Below are positions 19,401 to 25,801 of a DNA stretch of 64,000 bases, piece by piece. Under the pieces are notes generated by a model. It was not told where the DNA came from. It ran no database searches and saw only the letters and a program-made list of their open reading frames with translations. The stretch comes from Tolumonas lignilytica (GTDB lineage Bacteria; Pseudomonadota; Gammaproteobacteria; Enterobacterales; Aeromonadaceae). How positions within the stretch are numbered: the first letter of the stretch is position 1; each line of letters starts with the position of its first letter. The position numbers and the translations under genes are program-made. The DNA lies in the NCBI RefSeq assembly GCF_000527035.1, contig NZ_AZUK01000001.1, positions 1,456,001 to 1,520,000 of the forward strand. The letters run 5' to 3'.

Positions 19401-19406
19401 GTTTAG
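7434..19406 (+). CDS. Giant repetitive surface adhesin: LEPR motif, DUF4347, PATR beta-helix, 19 Ig-like repeats
   Basis: 3990 residues. Order: residues 1-40 carry the LEPR-XLL-type N-terminal motif (LEPRMLFDGA, 28-37) with no classical signal peptide; about 95-260 is a DUF4347 domain with LSHG (His152) and LYGCD (Cys195); about 440-680 two related beta domains of roughly 115 residues; about 940-1730 is a beta-helix with autotransporter-associated strand repeats and the phrase LSPGNSPGTITINGN; about 1735-1858 one diverged Ig-like domain; 1859-3796 nineteen tandem 102-residue Ig-like repeats; 3797-3990 a Thr/Ser/Gly-rich tail ending in a short helix. There is no autotransporter barrel, no LPXTG and no obvious RTX calcium-repeat tail, so neither type V nor a standard type I route is indicated. 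Next to a TolC-like gene and three adaptors. Probably a biofilm or host-attachment adhesin. Confidence 0.9.
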   Translation: MAWFNWFTRDSESTRNNKGISQPLGYVLEPRMLFDGAIAATVNEVTTSNNTTQHDTATTATHTDTTNTHLADTSTESAVDIANTIATAATNTSSHKEVAFVDTSVSNYQALVKSISPSIDVVLLDGSKDGLQQMANWATTHRGYDAIHILSHGSSGVLELGSIQITEQNIASHSNELQALGQALTTSGDILLYGCDIANGEQGQLFVNNLATITHADIAASTDATGATVLGGNWALESNVGTVDTKAIAAPTYDHLLATPIDGITTFGTSNAYPATNVSAGGTGYVVSNIVGSGWDFRVFASSNVADVDVAVEPFTAQTELAYGGTSSGATDITAIQLSSNDGKLFDLNSVDITVDQVNGTTDASSYTIQLTGYLNGSAVAGATLTGSVTNASGGGQLVTFDVSSNTHFDNIDAFRVTPTGTDYIVGAIGVDNVNATNFHYATPTVTSATYDASSHVLTVTGASMTTGDTIDTTKLTLTGEGGNSYTLSNYSITASSATSFSVTLNATDQLNVEGLLDKNGTSAAGGTTFNLSAATNWDSTQSASADLTGNSITVSNVQTPTITSATYDESTGVLNVTGTHLIKQYGATNDIDATKLTLTGQSGSTYTLTSNTSNVEITSATSFTLTLGSIDKAAVNALLNKNGTSSVGGTTYNLAAADNWNGPITGGDISDTTGNGITVSGVNATPVISNLNGDSVAWAGEGNTVTLDAGSNVSMTDTEFSALNGGNGDWNGASLTLQRSGTAISSDILGFNTAGALFTVSGSNLQSGGLTFATFTNTGGVLSINFTSSGTTATTALVNDVAQHITYRNDTPSGDATERFTLSDGNSSSTADVTVTSDTIYVTNATDTATIDITNGVSLSEAVAIAAADSTGSQTLVLASNLAGQTLTLAGNLSLNESLTIDAHEANASTISGSTINLGSGTTLTLTTGVADTTTIASSLASSGNLTKSGAGHITLTGSNSSYTGTTSVTAGTLELGSTTALSGSSNVDLSNGTTLLISQNVTVGALSGSGAITINSGDTLTTLLNADTTFSGDISGSGGFTINQSGAATHALTLSGTNTYTGTTTTINYGWLKLNGDAALSDSGALQINGHSIVTLLSDQTIGSLASNNSAASLALGSYTLTTGGNNASTSVYGVIAGSGAIVKQGTGTMWLYAANTYSGGTTLNNGMIDVGSATTIGSGTLTINGGSFGSSTSSYTFANHVLLNADFLLAGSFAQTFSGTVDLGGGTRSINDQISSNLTFSGVVSNGSLNITSSGSGAVVLSGANTYTDTTLTSGSLNITNHTNLGSGSLTLNGGTLAITGAGTSDASGGNANTNYDLYSNALVITSNGGTIAGNGSQQTIWTGSLTGTGALTKTGSGNLFFNNASSYSGNITVATGLLGAYGSSTLGSGQISLAANTTLDIGGSSKTLTNNIVLTGNATLLTDDAGILDNGAIATFSGNISESGGSHNLTLSNDDASNHNTIVLSGNNSYSGTTTVTASSTVDIAADSNLGSGTVILSSGSTLEITGATTIDNAIALNGNATIAASTAATLSGVISGSNSLTKNGSNTLSLTGTDTYSGSTVVAAGTLLVNGALSGTSGITVASGATLGGSGSLFATSSGNTLTVQSGGTLSPGNSPGTITINGNLSMNSGSTLAIDIAGTTAGTQYDQIIVNGTVDVSGATLATTHSYTPGSGDSYTIIVNDASDAITGTFSSLSEGATTTASGDSTVLTASYVGGTGNDFTLTAPTIPVVTSVSSSTADGTYKIGDTIAINITFDQAVTVNTTGGTPTLQLETGSTDHSASYVSGSGSNTLTFSYTVQQGDTSADLDYISSTALTLNGATIQDALNHNANLTLATPGASNSLGANKAIVVDGVRPTATIAVADNALKIGDTSLVTITFSEAVTGFTNADLTVANGTLSAVSSSDGGTTWTATLTPTASITDTSNVITLDNTGVTDAAGNAGSGSTDSNNYAIDTVRPTASVVVADTALKVGDTSLVTITFSEAVTGFTNADLTVANGTLSAVSSSDGGTTWTATLTPTASITDASNVITLDNTGVTDLAGNAGSGSTDSNNYAIDTARPTASIVVADTALKVGDTSLVTITFSEAVTGFTNADLTVANGTLSAVSSSDGGTTWTATLTPTASITDTTNVITLDNTGVADTAGNAGSGTTDSNNYAIDTVRPTASIVVANTALKVGDTSLVTITFSEAVTGFTNADLTVANGTLSAVSSSDGGTTWTATLTPTASITDTSNVITLDNTGVADTAGNAGAGSTDSNNYAIDTARPTASVVVADTALKVGDTSLVTITFSEAVTGFTNADLTVANGTLSAVSSSDGGTTWSATLTPTANITDTSNVITLDNTGVTDLAGNAGSGSTDSNNYAIDTVRPTASVVVADTALKVGDTSLVTITFSEAVTGFTNADLTVANGTLSAVNSSDGGITWTATLTPTASITDTTNVITLDNTGVADTAGNAGAGTTDSNNYAIDTARPTASIVVADPALKIGDTSLVTITFSEAVTGFTNADLTVANGTLSAVSSSDGGTTWTATLTPTASITDTTNVITLDNTGVADTAGNAGAGSTDSNNYAIDTVRPTASVVVADTALKVGDTSLVTITFSEAVTGFTNADLTVANGTLSAVSSSDGGTTWTATLTPTASITDTTNVITLDNTGVTDLAGNAGSDSTDSNNYAIDTVRPTASVVVADTALKIGDTSLVTITFSEAVTGFTNADLTVANGTLSAVSSSDGGTTWTATLTPTASITDTSNVITLDNTGVTDAAGNTGSGSTDSNNYAIDTARPTASIVVADTALKIGDTSLVTITFSEAVTGFTNADLTVANGTLSAVSSSDGGITWTATLTPTASITDTTNVITLDNTGVADTAGNAGSGSTDSNNYAIDTVRPTASIVVADTALKVGDTSLVTITFSEAVTGFTNADLTVANGTLSAVSSSDGGTTWTATLTPTASITDTTNVITLDNTGVADTAGNAGAGSTDSNNYAIDTARPTASIVVANTALKVGDTSLVTITFSEAVTGFTNADLTVANGTLSAVSSSDGGTTWTATLTPTASITDTSNVITLDNTGVADTAGNAGAGTTDSNNYAIDTVRPTASIVVADTALKIGDTSLVTITFSEAVTGFTNADLTVANGTLSAVSSSDGGTTWTATLTPTASITDTTNIITLDNTGVADTAGNAGAGSTDSNNYAIDTARPTASIVVADTALKVGDTSLVTITFSEAVTGFTNADLTVANGTLSAVSSSDGGTTWTATLTPTASITDTSNVITLDNTGVTDLAGNAGSGSTDSNNYAIDTVRPTASVVVADTALKIGDTSLVTITFSEAVTGFTNADLTVANGTLSAVSSSDGGTTWTATLTPTASITDTSNVITLDNTGVADTAGNAGAGSTDSNNYAIDTARPTASIVVADTALKVGDTSLVTITFSEAVTGFTNADLTVANGTLSAVSSSDGGTTWTATLTPTASITDTTNVITLDNTGVTDLAGNAGSGSTDSNNYAIDTARPTASVVVADTALKVGDTSQVTITFSEAVTGFTNADLTVANGTLSAVSSSDGGTTWTATLTPTANITDTTNVITLDNTGVTDLAGNAGSGSTDSNNYAIDTVRPTASIVVADSALKIGDTSLVTITFSEAVTGFTNADLTVANGTLSAVSSSDGGTTWTATLTPTASITDTTNVITLDNTGVADTAGNAGAGSTDSNNYAIDTVRPTASIVVADPALKIGDTSLVTITFSEAVTGFTNADLTVANGTLSAVSSSDGGTTWTATLTPTVNIVDSTNMITLDNTGVTDLAGNAGNGTTDSNNYDINSVPPGGDPQFKVTDGAAGSSVTTSSANTQNQIAVISASSTENGTSGSPTTIFTTTSLGETTPTTATIFSNATQGGSATAPTTITSVFSDHGIGGQELGALHSGNPSNGPALGGSSTLAGLFGGIPLPGNTPLTIFSGSSWNPVLGAGTGSNSLTTPTSVFGAPVFATQLSELDLYEHQQLAAIEAALLNLKQQPV
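13008..18821 (+). repeat. Nineteen tandem 306-bp repeats inside the adhesin gene
   Basis: Units start at 13008 and every 306 bases after it; each encodes 102 residues beginning V/A-RPTAS and containing ALK-V/I-GDTSLVTITFSEAV, DGGTTWTATLTPTA and VITLDNTGV. The phase is perfect across all nineteen, with no insertion or stop. Units differ at few sites (V/A-RP, VVV/IVV, DTA/NTA/DPA, DTAGNAGAG/DLAGNAGSG), and the first and last are the most diverged. This is the Ig-like fold common in Bap-type adhesins. The high identity makes the copy number prone to change by recombination and to assembly error. Confidence 0.95.
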
Positions 19407-19459
19407 AACTACAGACGGCAAAAAATGACCAAAATAGAACAGGGATAAGGAATTAAAAT

Positions 19460-20968
19460 ATGCAGAGAAGCGCTAAATTTTTCAGTATCAGCTTGATTGC
19501 ATTATTCATCAGTGGTTGTGCAGTCTCCACTAAGCCGATTGACCGAATGCAAAGTGAACAACGCTCTTATGCTGATTTAGGGTCGATGTTTAGTAATCAG
19601 GAGCCGGTAACCGCCCCGATAACCTTATATGATGCAACTGCCAGAGCGTTAAAATACAATCTGGAAGCCCGCCTGAAAGTCATGGAAGAAGCGCTGGCGC
19701 AGAAACAGGTGGATTTATCTCACTTTGATCTGTTACCCAAACTGGCCGCCGAAGCCGGTTATGTCGATCGCAGTAATACCAGTGCATCCAGCAGCGAAAG
19801 TGTGCTCAGCGGCACCCAGTCACTTGAACCATCCACTTCGCAGGATCGCAATCGCCGGGTTGCTGACCTGAACATGGTTTGGAATGTGCTGGATTTTGGT
19901 GTCAGCTATGTCACCGCTCAGCAACAGTCTGATCAACGCTGGATTGCCGAAGAGCGTCGCCGCAAAGTTATTCATACCATCGTTCAGGACGTTCGCTCTG
20001 CATACTGGCGAGCCGTCGCCGCAGAGCGTTTACTCAGCCGGATTGATAAACTGATTGATCGGGTCAATATGGCCAGAGAAGCCAGTCAGCGGATGACGAC
20101 ACAACAAGTTGGCGACCCGATTGAAGCGCTAAGTTATCAACGCGCCTTGATTGATGCCACCCGGCAATTAGAAGAACAACGGAAAGCGCTGTCATTGGCA
20201 AAAACCGAACTGGCAACCTTGATGAACCTGCCGTTAGGGACCGATTACACATTAGCATTACCTGATGAAAATGCACTGCCAGAGCCCGCTCTGACAATGG
20301 ATCTTAGCAAACTGGAAAAAGCCGCGTTAATCAGCCGTCCTGAATTGCGGGAGCAGGACTACCAAGTTCGGATCAGTGCTGCCGAAACCCGCAAAGCCAT
20401 GCTACGTATGCTGCCAGGGCTAGAATTCTCAGCCGGTGGACACTATGACAGCAATTCCTATCTGGTGAATCAAAGCTGGGCCGATGCCGGTGTAAAAGTC
20501 ACCTGGAATCTATTCAACCTGTTTTCGGGACCCACGGCGGAAAAAGTAGCCAAAGCTGGCGAATCGGTGGCGGAGGCGCGTCGTCAGGCGATGTCGATGG
20601 CCATCATGGCGCAGCTTTATGTCGCCAACGCGAACTTCAATGAAGCCCTGCGCCAGTATCATACTGGCGAAGAATTGCAAAAATTGGATGATAAAATCGT
20701 CGGCCAGCTACGCAATCGCTACAAAACCGGCGGTATTGGTGAGTTACAGCTGATCCAAGGAGAACTCAACGCCGTCAATACCTCATTGCGTAATGATTTG
20801 GCTTACGCAGAGCTACGTAATGCTTACGGCCAGATTTTTGCCACAGTGGGGCTTGATCCGTTACCCAAACTCCAATCTTCCGACAACCTGACGACCATCA
20901 GCAAGGCGTTGGAACAATCTGAGCAGAATTGGGAGCATGGCGATATCAGCGCCTTACAACCACAATAA
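19460..20968 (+). CDS. TolC-family outer-membrane channel lipoprotein
   Basis: 502 residues with a lipoprotein signal (hydrophobic residues 8-20 then ISGC, Cys at about 21), like the OprM/CusC branch of TolC proteins. Two long coiled-coil repeats typical of outer-membrane efflux proteins are visible (about 70-290 and 300-480), with the paired motifs VDLSHFDLLPKLAAEAGY and RKAMLRMLPGLEFSAGGHY at equivalent places. It follows the adhesin by 53 bases, has an AAGGA ribosome site, and is probably co-transcribed. It would form the outer-membrane exit for the adhesin together with the adaptors at 1384-5611. A weak hairpin at 20988-21029 follows. Confidence 0.88.
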   Translation: MQRSAKFFSISLIALFISGCAVSTKPIDRMQSEQRSYADLGSMFSNQEPVTAPITLYDATARALKYNLEARLKVMEEALAQKQVDLSHFDLLPKLAAEAGYVDRSNTSASSSESVLSGTQSLEPSTSQDRNRRVADLNMVWNVLDFGVSYVTAQQQSDQRWIAEERRRKVIHTIVQDVRSAYWRAVAAERLLSRIDKLIDRVNMAREASQRMTTQQVGDPIEALSYQRALIDATRQLEEQRKALSLAKTELATLMNLPLGTDYTLALPDENALPEPALTMDLSKLEKAALISRPELREQDYQVRISAAETRKAMLRMLPGLEFSAGGHYDSNSYLVNQSWADAGVKVTWNLFNLFSGPTAEKVAKAGESVAEARRQAMSMAIMAQLYVANANFNEALRQYHTGEELQKLDDKIVGQLRNRYKTGGIGELQLIQGELNAVNTSLRNDLAYAELRNAYGQIFATVGLDPLPKLQSSDNLTTISKALEQSEQNWEHGDISALQPQ

Positions 20969-20987
20969 ATTTATCATCCTCTGGAAC

Positions 20988-21029
20988 AACCGATGTTTAT
21001 CCTGCCATTTTGAGCGATGAACATCGGTT
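20988..21029 (+). terminator. Hairpin after the TolC-like gene, possible weak terminator
   Basis: AACCGATGTT (20988-20997) pairs perfectly with AACATCGGTT (21020-21029) across a 22-base loop. Only a short T run follows, so termination would be weak or factor-assisted. Confidence 0.4.
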
Positions 21030-21032
21030 TGA

Positions 21033-21062
21033 TTGACAGTAACGCCTCCTCGCCGCCAGAAT
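21033..21062 (+). promoter_or_regulatory. Candidate sigma-70 promoter of the thi operon
   Basis: A consensus -35 TTGACA at 21033-21038 is followed after 18 bases by CAGAAT (21057-21062), a moderate -10. Transcription would begin near 21069, just before the first helix of the TPP riboswitch, which fits. Confidence 0.45.
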
Positions 21063-21070
21063 GCATATGA

Positions 21071-21150
21071 ATGTGACCGGGGTGCCGCCATGCGGCTGAG
21101 AGATACCCGCACCACCTGATCTGGATCATGCCAGCGTAGGGAGTTCACGA
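21071..21150 (+). promoter_or_regulatory. TPP riboswitch (thi box)
   Basis: The conserved thi-box strings are present in order: GGGGTGCC (about 21079-21086), GGCTGAGA (21094-21101), TACCC, ACCTGATCTGGATCATGCC and GCGTAGGGA (to 21142). P1 can close with GTGA (21073-21076) and TCAC (21145-21148). It binds thiamine pyrophosphate and controls thiM-thiE-thiD. The expression platform is at 21161-21205 and is described separately. Confidence 0.95.
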
Positions 21151-21160
21151 CGGCGCTGCC

Positions 21161-21205
21161 GTCCTCCTTCTGCTGCGCATTTTGTCTGCCATATTGAAGG
21201 AGGAC
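21161..21205 (+). promoter_or_regulatory. Shine-Dalgarno-sequestering hairpin of the TPP riboswitch
   Basis: GTCCTCCTTC (21161-21170) is a perfect ten-base complement of GAAGGAGGAC (21196-21205), which is the ribosome site of thiM (ATG at 21208). No T run follows, so control is most likely at translation initiation: with TPP bound the hairpin forms and masks the site. An alternative pairing that frees it without TPP was not worked out. Confidence 0.8.
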
Positions 21206-21207
21206 TT

Positions 21208-22011
21208 ATGCCGCAAGCGCTACCTGCAACAACGGTTGCCACTCATCTTGAACATTTCCGCCGCACCGCACCTTTAACTCATGTGATTACCAACGATGTG
21301 GTGACGGGCTTTACCGCGAATGTATTGCTGGCATTGGGTGCTGCCCCTGCCATGATCACGGCACCGGAAGAAGCCGGTCGTTTTGCCGCGATCGCTTCTG
21401 CATTGTCCGTCAATGTCGGAACGCTGACGTCTACACAAGCGGCCACGATCCGTATTGCTGTTGATGCGGCCAATCAGTCAGGAACACCTTGGGTCTTAGA
21501 TCCTGTTGCCGTGGGCGTTTTACCTTACCGCACCGACCTGTGCCGTGAATTATTACAAAAACAACCCGCCGCCATTCGGGGAAATGCCTCTGAAATCATG
21601 GCGCTGGCCGGTTTATCGGCATCCGGTAAAGGGGTCGACAGTGCCAACCAGAGTGAGCAGGCGATTGATGCCGCCATAACACTGGCCAAAACCAGCGGAG
21701 CCATTGTTGCGGTAACCGGTGAAATTGATTACATCACCGATGGTGAAAACACAGTCAGTGTGAAAGCGGGTGACCCCATGATGACGCGCGTCACCGGCAC
21801 CGGCTGTGCCCTTTCCAGCGTGGTTGCCGCTTTTGTCGCGGCCGCGGAACCGGAACGCCGCTTAGAAGCCGTGGCCAGTGCGTGCGCCGTCATGGCGATT
21901 GCAGGACAGCGCGCGGCTGCGAAAGCGAAAGGCCCGGGCAGTTTTGTTCCTCTATTTTTGGATAACCTCTATCTGTTGGATGCCGAGACCATCGCTGAGG
22001 CGCTGGCATGA
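21208..22011 (+). CDS. thiM: Hydroxyethylthiazole kinase ThiM
   Basis: 267 residues. Phosphorylates 4-methyl-5-(2-hydroxyethyl)thiazole, the salvage entry of the thiazole half of thiamine. Family signatures: [21 protein letters not shown] near the N-terminus, [11 protein letters not shown] with the [12 protein letters not shown] segment, and the C-terminal [15 protein letters not shown] anion-hole/catalytic Cys motif. Length is normal for ThiM. First gene of the operon behind the TPP riboswitch; its stop overlaps the thiE start (ATGA). Expression falls when TPP is plentiful. Confidence 0.95.
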   Translation: MPQALPATTVATHLEHFRRTAPLTHVITNDVVTGFTANVLLALGAAPAMITAPEEAGRFAAIASALSVNVGTLTSTQAATIRIAVDAANQSGTPWVLDPVAVGVLPYRTDLCRELLQKQPAAIRGNASEIMALAGLSASGKGVDSANQSEQAIDAAITLAKTSGAIVAVTGEIDYITDGENTVSVKAGDPMMTRVTGTGCALSSVVAAFVAAAEPERRLEAVASACAVMAIAGQRAAAKAKGPGSFVPLFLDNLYLLDAETIAEALA

Positions 22012-22643
22012 AATTCGACCTTTCCCTTTATCTGGTGCTCGACCCGGTCATGTGCGGCGGATTTGATGCGGCCATCCGCCTGACCCAACAGGTGCTTGAT
22101 GCGGGAGTAACCACTCTCCAATTACGCGCCCCACAATGGAAAAAGCGGGATTGGCTGCATCTCTCCTACCGGATCATGCCGCTGTGCTGTGATGCTAACG
22201 TGGCGTATTTGATCAATGACCATATCGATATCGCTCTGGCCTGCGATGCCGACGGGGTACACCTTGGCCAGGGCGATTTGCCGCTGGCCGTCGCACGTCA
22301 ATTGCTGGGGCCGGATAAGATTCTTGGATTATCGATTTCTCAATTGCAGCATCTGCAGGGCGAGGATTGTCTGCTGGCCGATTATCTCGGTGTCGGCCCC
22401 GTGTTCCCGACCGGCACCAAACAGGATGCCGACCCTGCCATTGGTTTGGCGCAATTCCGTGACTGGCGAAAACAGGTGGAACAACCGGTCGTGGCCATTG
22501 GCGGGATCGGTCTGCCGGAGACCGCTGATATCATCCGGGCAGGTGCGGATGGTATTGCCGTGGTTTCCGCCATTTGTGCCGCAAGCGATCCGGCTGCCGC
22601 CAGCCGGACATTAGGACAACGCATTCAAGAGGCCCGAGCATGA
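22008..22643 (+). CDS. thiE: Thiamine phosphate synthase ThiE
   Basis: 211 residues, TIM-barrel enzyme that joins HMP pyrophosphate and thiazole phosphate to thiamine phosphate. Visible family marks are [51 protein letters not shown] and the phosphate loop VAIGGIG. Overlaps thiM upstream and thiD downstream by four bases each, which suggests translational coupling and fixed ratios of the three salvage enzymes. Confidence 0.95.
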   Translation: MKFDLSLYLVLDPVMCGGFDAAIRLTQQVLDAGVTTLQLRAPQWKKRDWLHLSYRIMPLCCDANVAYLINDHIDIALACDADGVHLGQGDLPLAVARQLLGPDKILGLSISQLQHLQGEDCLLADYLGVGPVFPTGTKQDADPAIGLAQFRDWRKQVEQPVVAIGGIGLPETADIIRAGADGIAVVSAICAASDPAAASRTLGQRIQEARA

Positions 22644-23440
22644 TCCCACACGCCCTAACAATTGCCGGCTCGGACAGTGGTGGCGGTGCCGGGATCCAGG
22701 CCGATCTGAAAACCTTTTCGGCGCTGGGGGCCTACGGCATGAGCGTCATTACCGCCCTCACCGCCCAGAATACGCAGGGTGTGCAGGCTGTTCATGCAAT
22801 ACCGACTGAATTTATTGCGGCACAGTGCCAGGCAGTGTTCAGTGATATCCGGGTCGACTCTGTCAAAATCGGTATGCTGGCCGATAGTGCTATTATCGAC
22901 GTGGTGGCCGATGCCATCCAGCAATGGCAACCGCCCTGTGTGGTATTGGACACGGTAATGATCGCAAAAGGCGGTCATCGTCTGCTCGCCGATGCCGCCA
23001 TTGATGCCTTGCGTCAGCGCTTGTTACCGCTTGCCAGCATTGTAACGCCCAACTTGCCGGAAGCCGCGGCTCTCTTGGGTTGTGACGAGGCCACCAGCGA
23101 GAGCGCCATGGTGGCGCAAGGACAGGCGTTATTGAAGTTGGGGTGTCAGGCTGTGCTGATGAAAGGTGGCCATCTGGCTGACCAGCTTCAGAGCCCTGAC
23201 TGGTTGCTCACGGCGGATGCGATCCTGCCGTTTCCTGCACCTCGAATTCCGACCCGGAATACGCATGGCACCGGTTGTACGCTCTCCGCCGCCCTTGCCG
23301 CACTCTATCCCCGTTATCAGAACTGGCCGGAAACCCTCAGCCATGCCAAGCAGTGGCTCTCCGGAGCCTTATCACATGCCGATGATTTAGCGGTTGGTCA
23401 CGGGATCGGTCCGGTACACCATTTTTATCAATGGTGGTAA
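22640..23440 (+). CDS. thiD: Hydroxymethylpyrimidine/phosphomethylpyrimidine kinase ThiD
   Basis: 266 residues from the ATG at 22640, which overlaps the thiE stop (ATGA); an open frame extends further upstream inside thiE but that start is not used in the family. Does both phosphorylations of HMP. The ribokinase-fold signatures are [28 protein letters not shown] near the N-terminus, [15 protein letters not shown] and the catalytic [14 protein letters not shown]. With ThiM and ThiE it completes a salvage set; de novo genes such as thiC and thiG are not in the window. A hairpin at 23451 ends the operon. Confidence 0.95.
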   Translation: MIPHALTIAGSDSGGGAGIQADLKTFSALGAYGMSVITALTAQNTQGVQAVHAIPTEFIAAQCQAVFSDIRVDSVKIGMLADSAIIDVVADAIQQWQPPCVVLDTVMIAKGGHRLLADAAIDALRQRLLPLASIVTPNLPEAAALLGCDEATSESAMVAQGQALLKLGCQAVLMKGGHLADQLQSPDWLLTADAILPFPAPRIPTRNTHGTGCTLSAALAALYPRYQNWPETLSHAKQWLSGALSHADDLAVGHGIGPVHHFYQWW

Positions 23441-23450
23441 GAAGACATTT

Positions 23451-23484
23451 GGCAGAATGGGGCTTCCCCGTTCTGCCATTTATT
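23451..23484 (+). terminator. Shared terminator between thiD and the GGDEF/EAL gene
   Basis: GGCAGAAtGGGG (23451-23462) pairs with CCCCgTTCTGCC (23466-23477), followed by ATTTATT. It lies between convergent genes and overlaps the last bases of the minus-strand gene; it may work in both directions though the minus-side T run is short. Confidence 0.65.
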
Positions 23485-25801
23485 CCTGCTGCTGATGCGC
23501 CACCAGCCAGTGCTGTAACGCCTCTTCTGCCATTGGCACGGCAAACATGAACCCTTGCATCTGGCGATAGCCAATCTGTTTCAAGCGCTCGAATTCAACC
23601 TGATTCTCGACCCCTTCTGCGATCAGTGACATGTTCATGCTGGAGGCCATGTCGAATACGACCCGCGGCAACGACATATCGCCTTCACTCATCATCACGA
23701 TGAAAGAGCGATCTAATTTCACAGTATCAAACGGCAGATCGCGCAAGCGGGCCAGCGAAGAGTAGCCAGTGCCAAAATCATCCAAATGCAGGCTGACACC
23801 CGCCGTGACAAACTGACGCATGGTTTGCCCGACCTGTTCCGGATATAACAACATCGCACTCTCGGTCAGTTCAATGGCCAATGCCGAACATGGCAAACCA
23901 TGTGCGCTCACTTGCTCAAGCAGCGACGACGCGAGCTGGCGATCGGAAAATTGCATGGGCGAAATATTCACCTGCAGTTTCAGATTAGGCACATTCTGGC
24001 GGAATTTCGTTAATGCCTTGAGTCCTTTATCCAATAATTGGGCTGACAATTGCTGAATCAGGCCCAGATCTTCGGCTAACCGAATAAAATCTGCCGGCTG
24101 AACAAAGTGATCTTCCCACTGCCAACGTGCCAGCATTTCCACCGCCAGCACTTGCCCCGTCTGCGTATCCAGTACTGGCTGAAAATAGGGTTCAATCTCT
24201 TCTTTCTGTATCGCCTGCCGCAATGCCTGTTCCAGTTGCATTTGCTCAGAGGCGACCCCGCTCATGCCTTTTTCGTACAGAGAAATACAAGACTTGCCTT
24301 GGCGCTTGGCTTCATACATTGCCAGATCAGCTTGCCGCATCAGCTCCATGCCGTCTGATTCACCATCCCATTGTGCAATGCCGATCGATGCCGACACATT
24401 CAACAAATGTGGCCCAAAATGAATGGCTTCCACCAACTGTTGTCGCAGGCGCTCGGCCATGCGGGCCGCCTGTTCCACATTGGTGTTAGGCATCAGCACC
24501 GTAAATTCGTCGCCGCCCATACGAAAGAGCTGGTCCTGACGGCGCATCACCTGACGCATACGCAAGGCAACTTCGCGCAACAGCAAATCACCGGCCGCAT
24601 GACCCAGACTGTCATTGATCAGTTTAAAACCATCAAGATCCATCAGCAGCATACTCATGTCGGCTTGCGGCTGACTCGCCTGAATCATCAGTTCAATTTC
24701 TTGCTCCAGCCCCCGGCGGTTACCTAACGCCGTTAATGCATCGGTCACACTCAGTGTCTGCAAATTCTGCTGTGCCGTCTGCACTTCATCCATCAGGCCA
24801 TTAAAGGTCCGGGCCAGTAAATCCAGCTCATTATCGCCCTCGACCGGCCAGTAGACCCGTTCACCTTGTGAGCGACGCCAAGCCAAATCGGCAAAGGTCT
24901 CAATGCGATTGATTACCAGCTTGTTTAATAAATATTGCAGGGTCCAGGAGGCCACGCACAACACCAGCAACAGGCCCAGCGCAAACGCCCCCATCACGAT
25001 ATAACGGGGTTGCCAGTCAATCTCTTTGCTGACTTGTAGCCAGATAGTCGGCACCATCCAGCCCGCCAGTCGGGTTTGGGCTGTTTGCGTGCTGTGAAAA
25101 AAGCCCGATGCGACTTTGGTTGTCGGCATGGTCGCTGAGAGTGCTAACTGGATTTTAGCTAGTTGCTGCAGCCGTTTCAGATCGTCATCATCCATATAAC
25201 GGCCAAACACCATCCAGCCACGCTGCGGTTTCGCCTGTGCCGAATCAAAAATGCCAGAAACGGCAAGAAACAGGGCTCGTCCCTCATGAATAGTGATGTA
25301 GGTGTGAGGTTTACCATCACCTGCCGCGTGCCACTCCGGTAATTGAGAGAGTAAAGACAGCAACGAGGGGGAATTAATCGCCGGGGTGGCTTGTGTATTC
25401 GGATTGTGGGGATCTAACGCCGACGAGAAAAAGAAATGTTGTGGCTGCGTCATGATGGCGACGAAATCAATCTGCATGACATTCAATGATTGCTGCGTAA
25501 AGTTGTCACTTTCAAATTTACGTTGCGGCAGCTGAATATAATCATACGCATCATTCCAGACGGCATAATCACGCACGGCCCGGCCAAGACCCTCGCGTTC
25601 ATTTTGCAGAATAAGCTGAACTTTCGTCAGTTCCGCCGAGATCTCATCGTTATCGGCTTTATGATACAGCCAGTTCATGAAACTGATGCAGCCTGCGATC
25701 ACCAGTACAGCCAACAGAACAACCATTAGACCCACACGATTGATTATTTGTCGGTGCAACCGAGAAGTCAGCATAAGTTTTTTCACTAGCGAGAAATCCA
25801 T
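23480..25801 (-). CDS. c-di-GMP enzyme: CHASE4-like sensor, HAMP, GGDEF and EAL domains
   Basis: 773 residues. A membrane segment at about 24-46 and another near 275-295 bracket a periplasmic CHASE4-like domain (AVRDYAVWNDAYDYI; LFLAVSGIFD). A HAMP-like linker follows. The GGDEF domain has an intact RMGGDEF signature, so diguanylate cyclase activity is plausible. The EAL domain reads AVEMLARW at the EAL position and keeps QVNISPMQFSDR, ELTESAML, LDDFGTGYSSL and the DRSFI and AEGVE segments, so phosphodiesterase activity is also plausible; the balance cannot be told. A weak ribosome site leaves the start uncertain (an internal ATG nine codons on is an alternative). Placed between the thi operon and the carboxylate operon, transcribed alone. 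A possible regulator of the adhesin, only by function class. Confidence 0.9.
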   Translation of the reverse strand: MDFSLVKKLMLTSRLHRQIINRVGLMVVLLAVLVIAGCISFMNWLYHKADNDEISAELTKVQLILQNEREGLGRAVRDYAVWNDAYDYIQLPQRKFESDNFTQQSLNVMQIDFVAIMTQPQHFFFSSALDPHNPNTQATPAINSPSLLSLLSQLPEWHAAGDGKPHTYITIHEGRALFLAVSGIFDSAQAKPQRGWMVFGRYMDDDDLKRLQQLAKIQLALSATMPTTKVASGFFHSTQTAQTRLAGWMVPTIWLQVSKEIDWQPRYIVMGAFALGLLLVLCVASWTLQYLLNKLVINRIETFADLAWRRSQGERVYWPVEGDNELDLLARTFNGLMDEVQTAQQNLQTLSVTDALTALGNRRGLEQEIELMIQASQPQADMSMLLMDLDGFKLINDSLGHAAGDLLLREVALRMRQVMRRQDQLFRMGGDEFTVLMPNTNVEQAARMAERLRQQLVEAIHFGPHLLNVSASIGIAQWDGESDGMELMRQADLAMYEAKRQGKSCISLYEKGMSGVASEQMQLEQALRQAIQKEEIEPYFQPVLDTQTGQVLAVEMLARWQWEDHFVQPADFIRLAEDLGLIQQLSAQLLDKGLKALTKFRQNVPNLKLQVNISPMQFSDRQLASSLLEQVSAHGLPCSALAIELTESAMLLYPEQVGQTMRQFVTAGVSLHLDDFGTGYSSLARLRDLPFDTVKLDRSFIVMMSEGDMSLPRVVFDMASSMNMSLIAEGVENQVEFERLKQIGYRQMQGFMFAVPMAEEALQHWLVAHQQQE

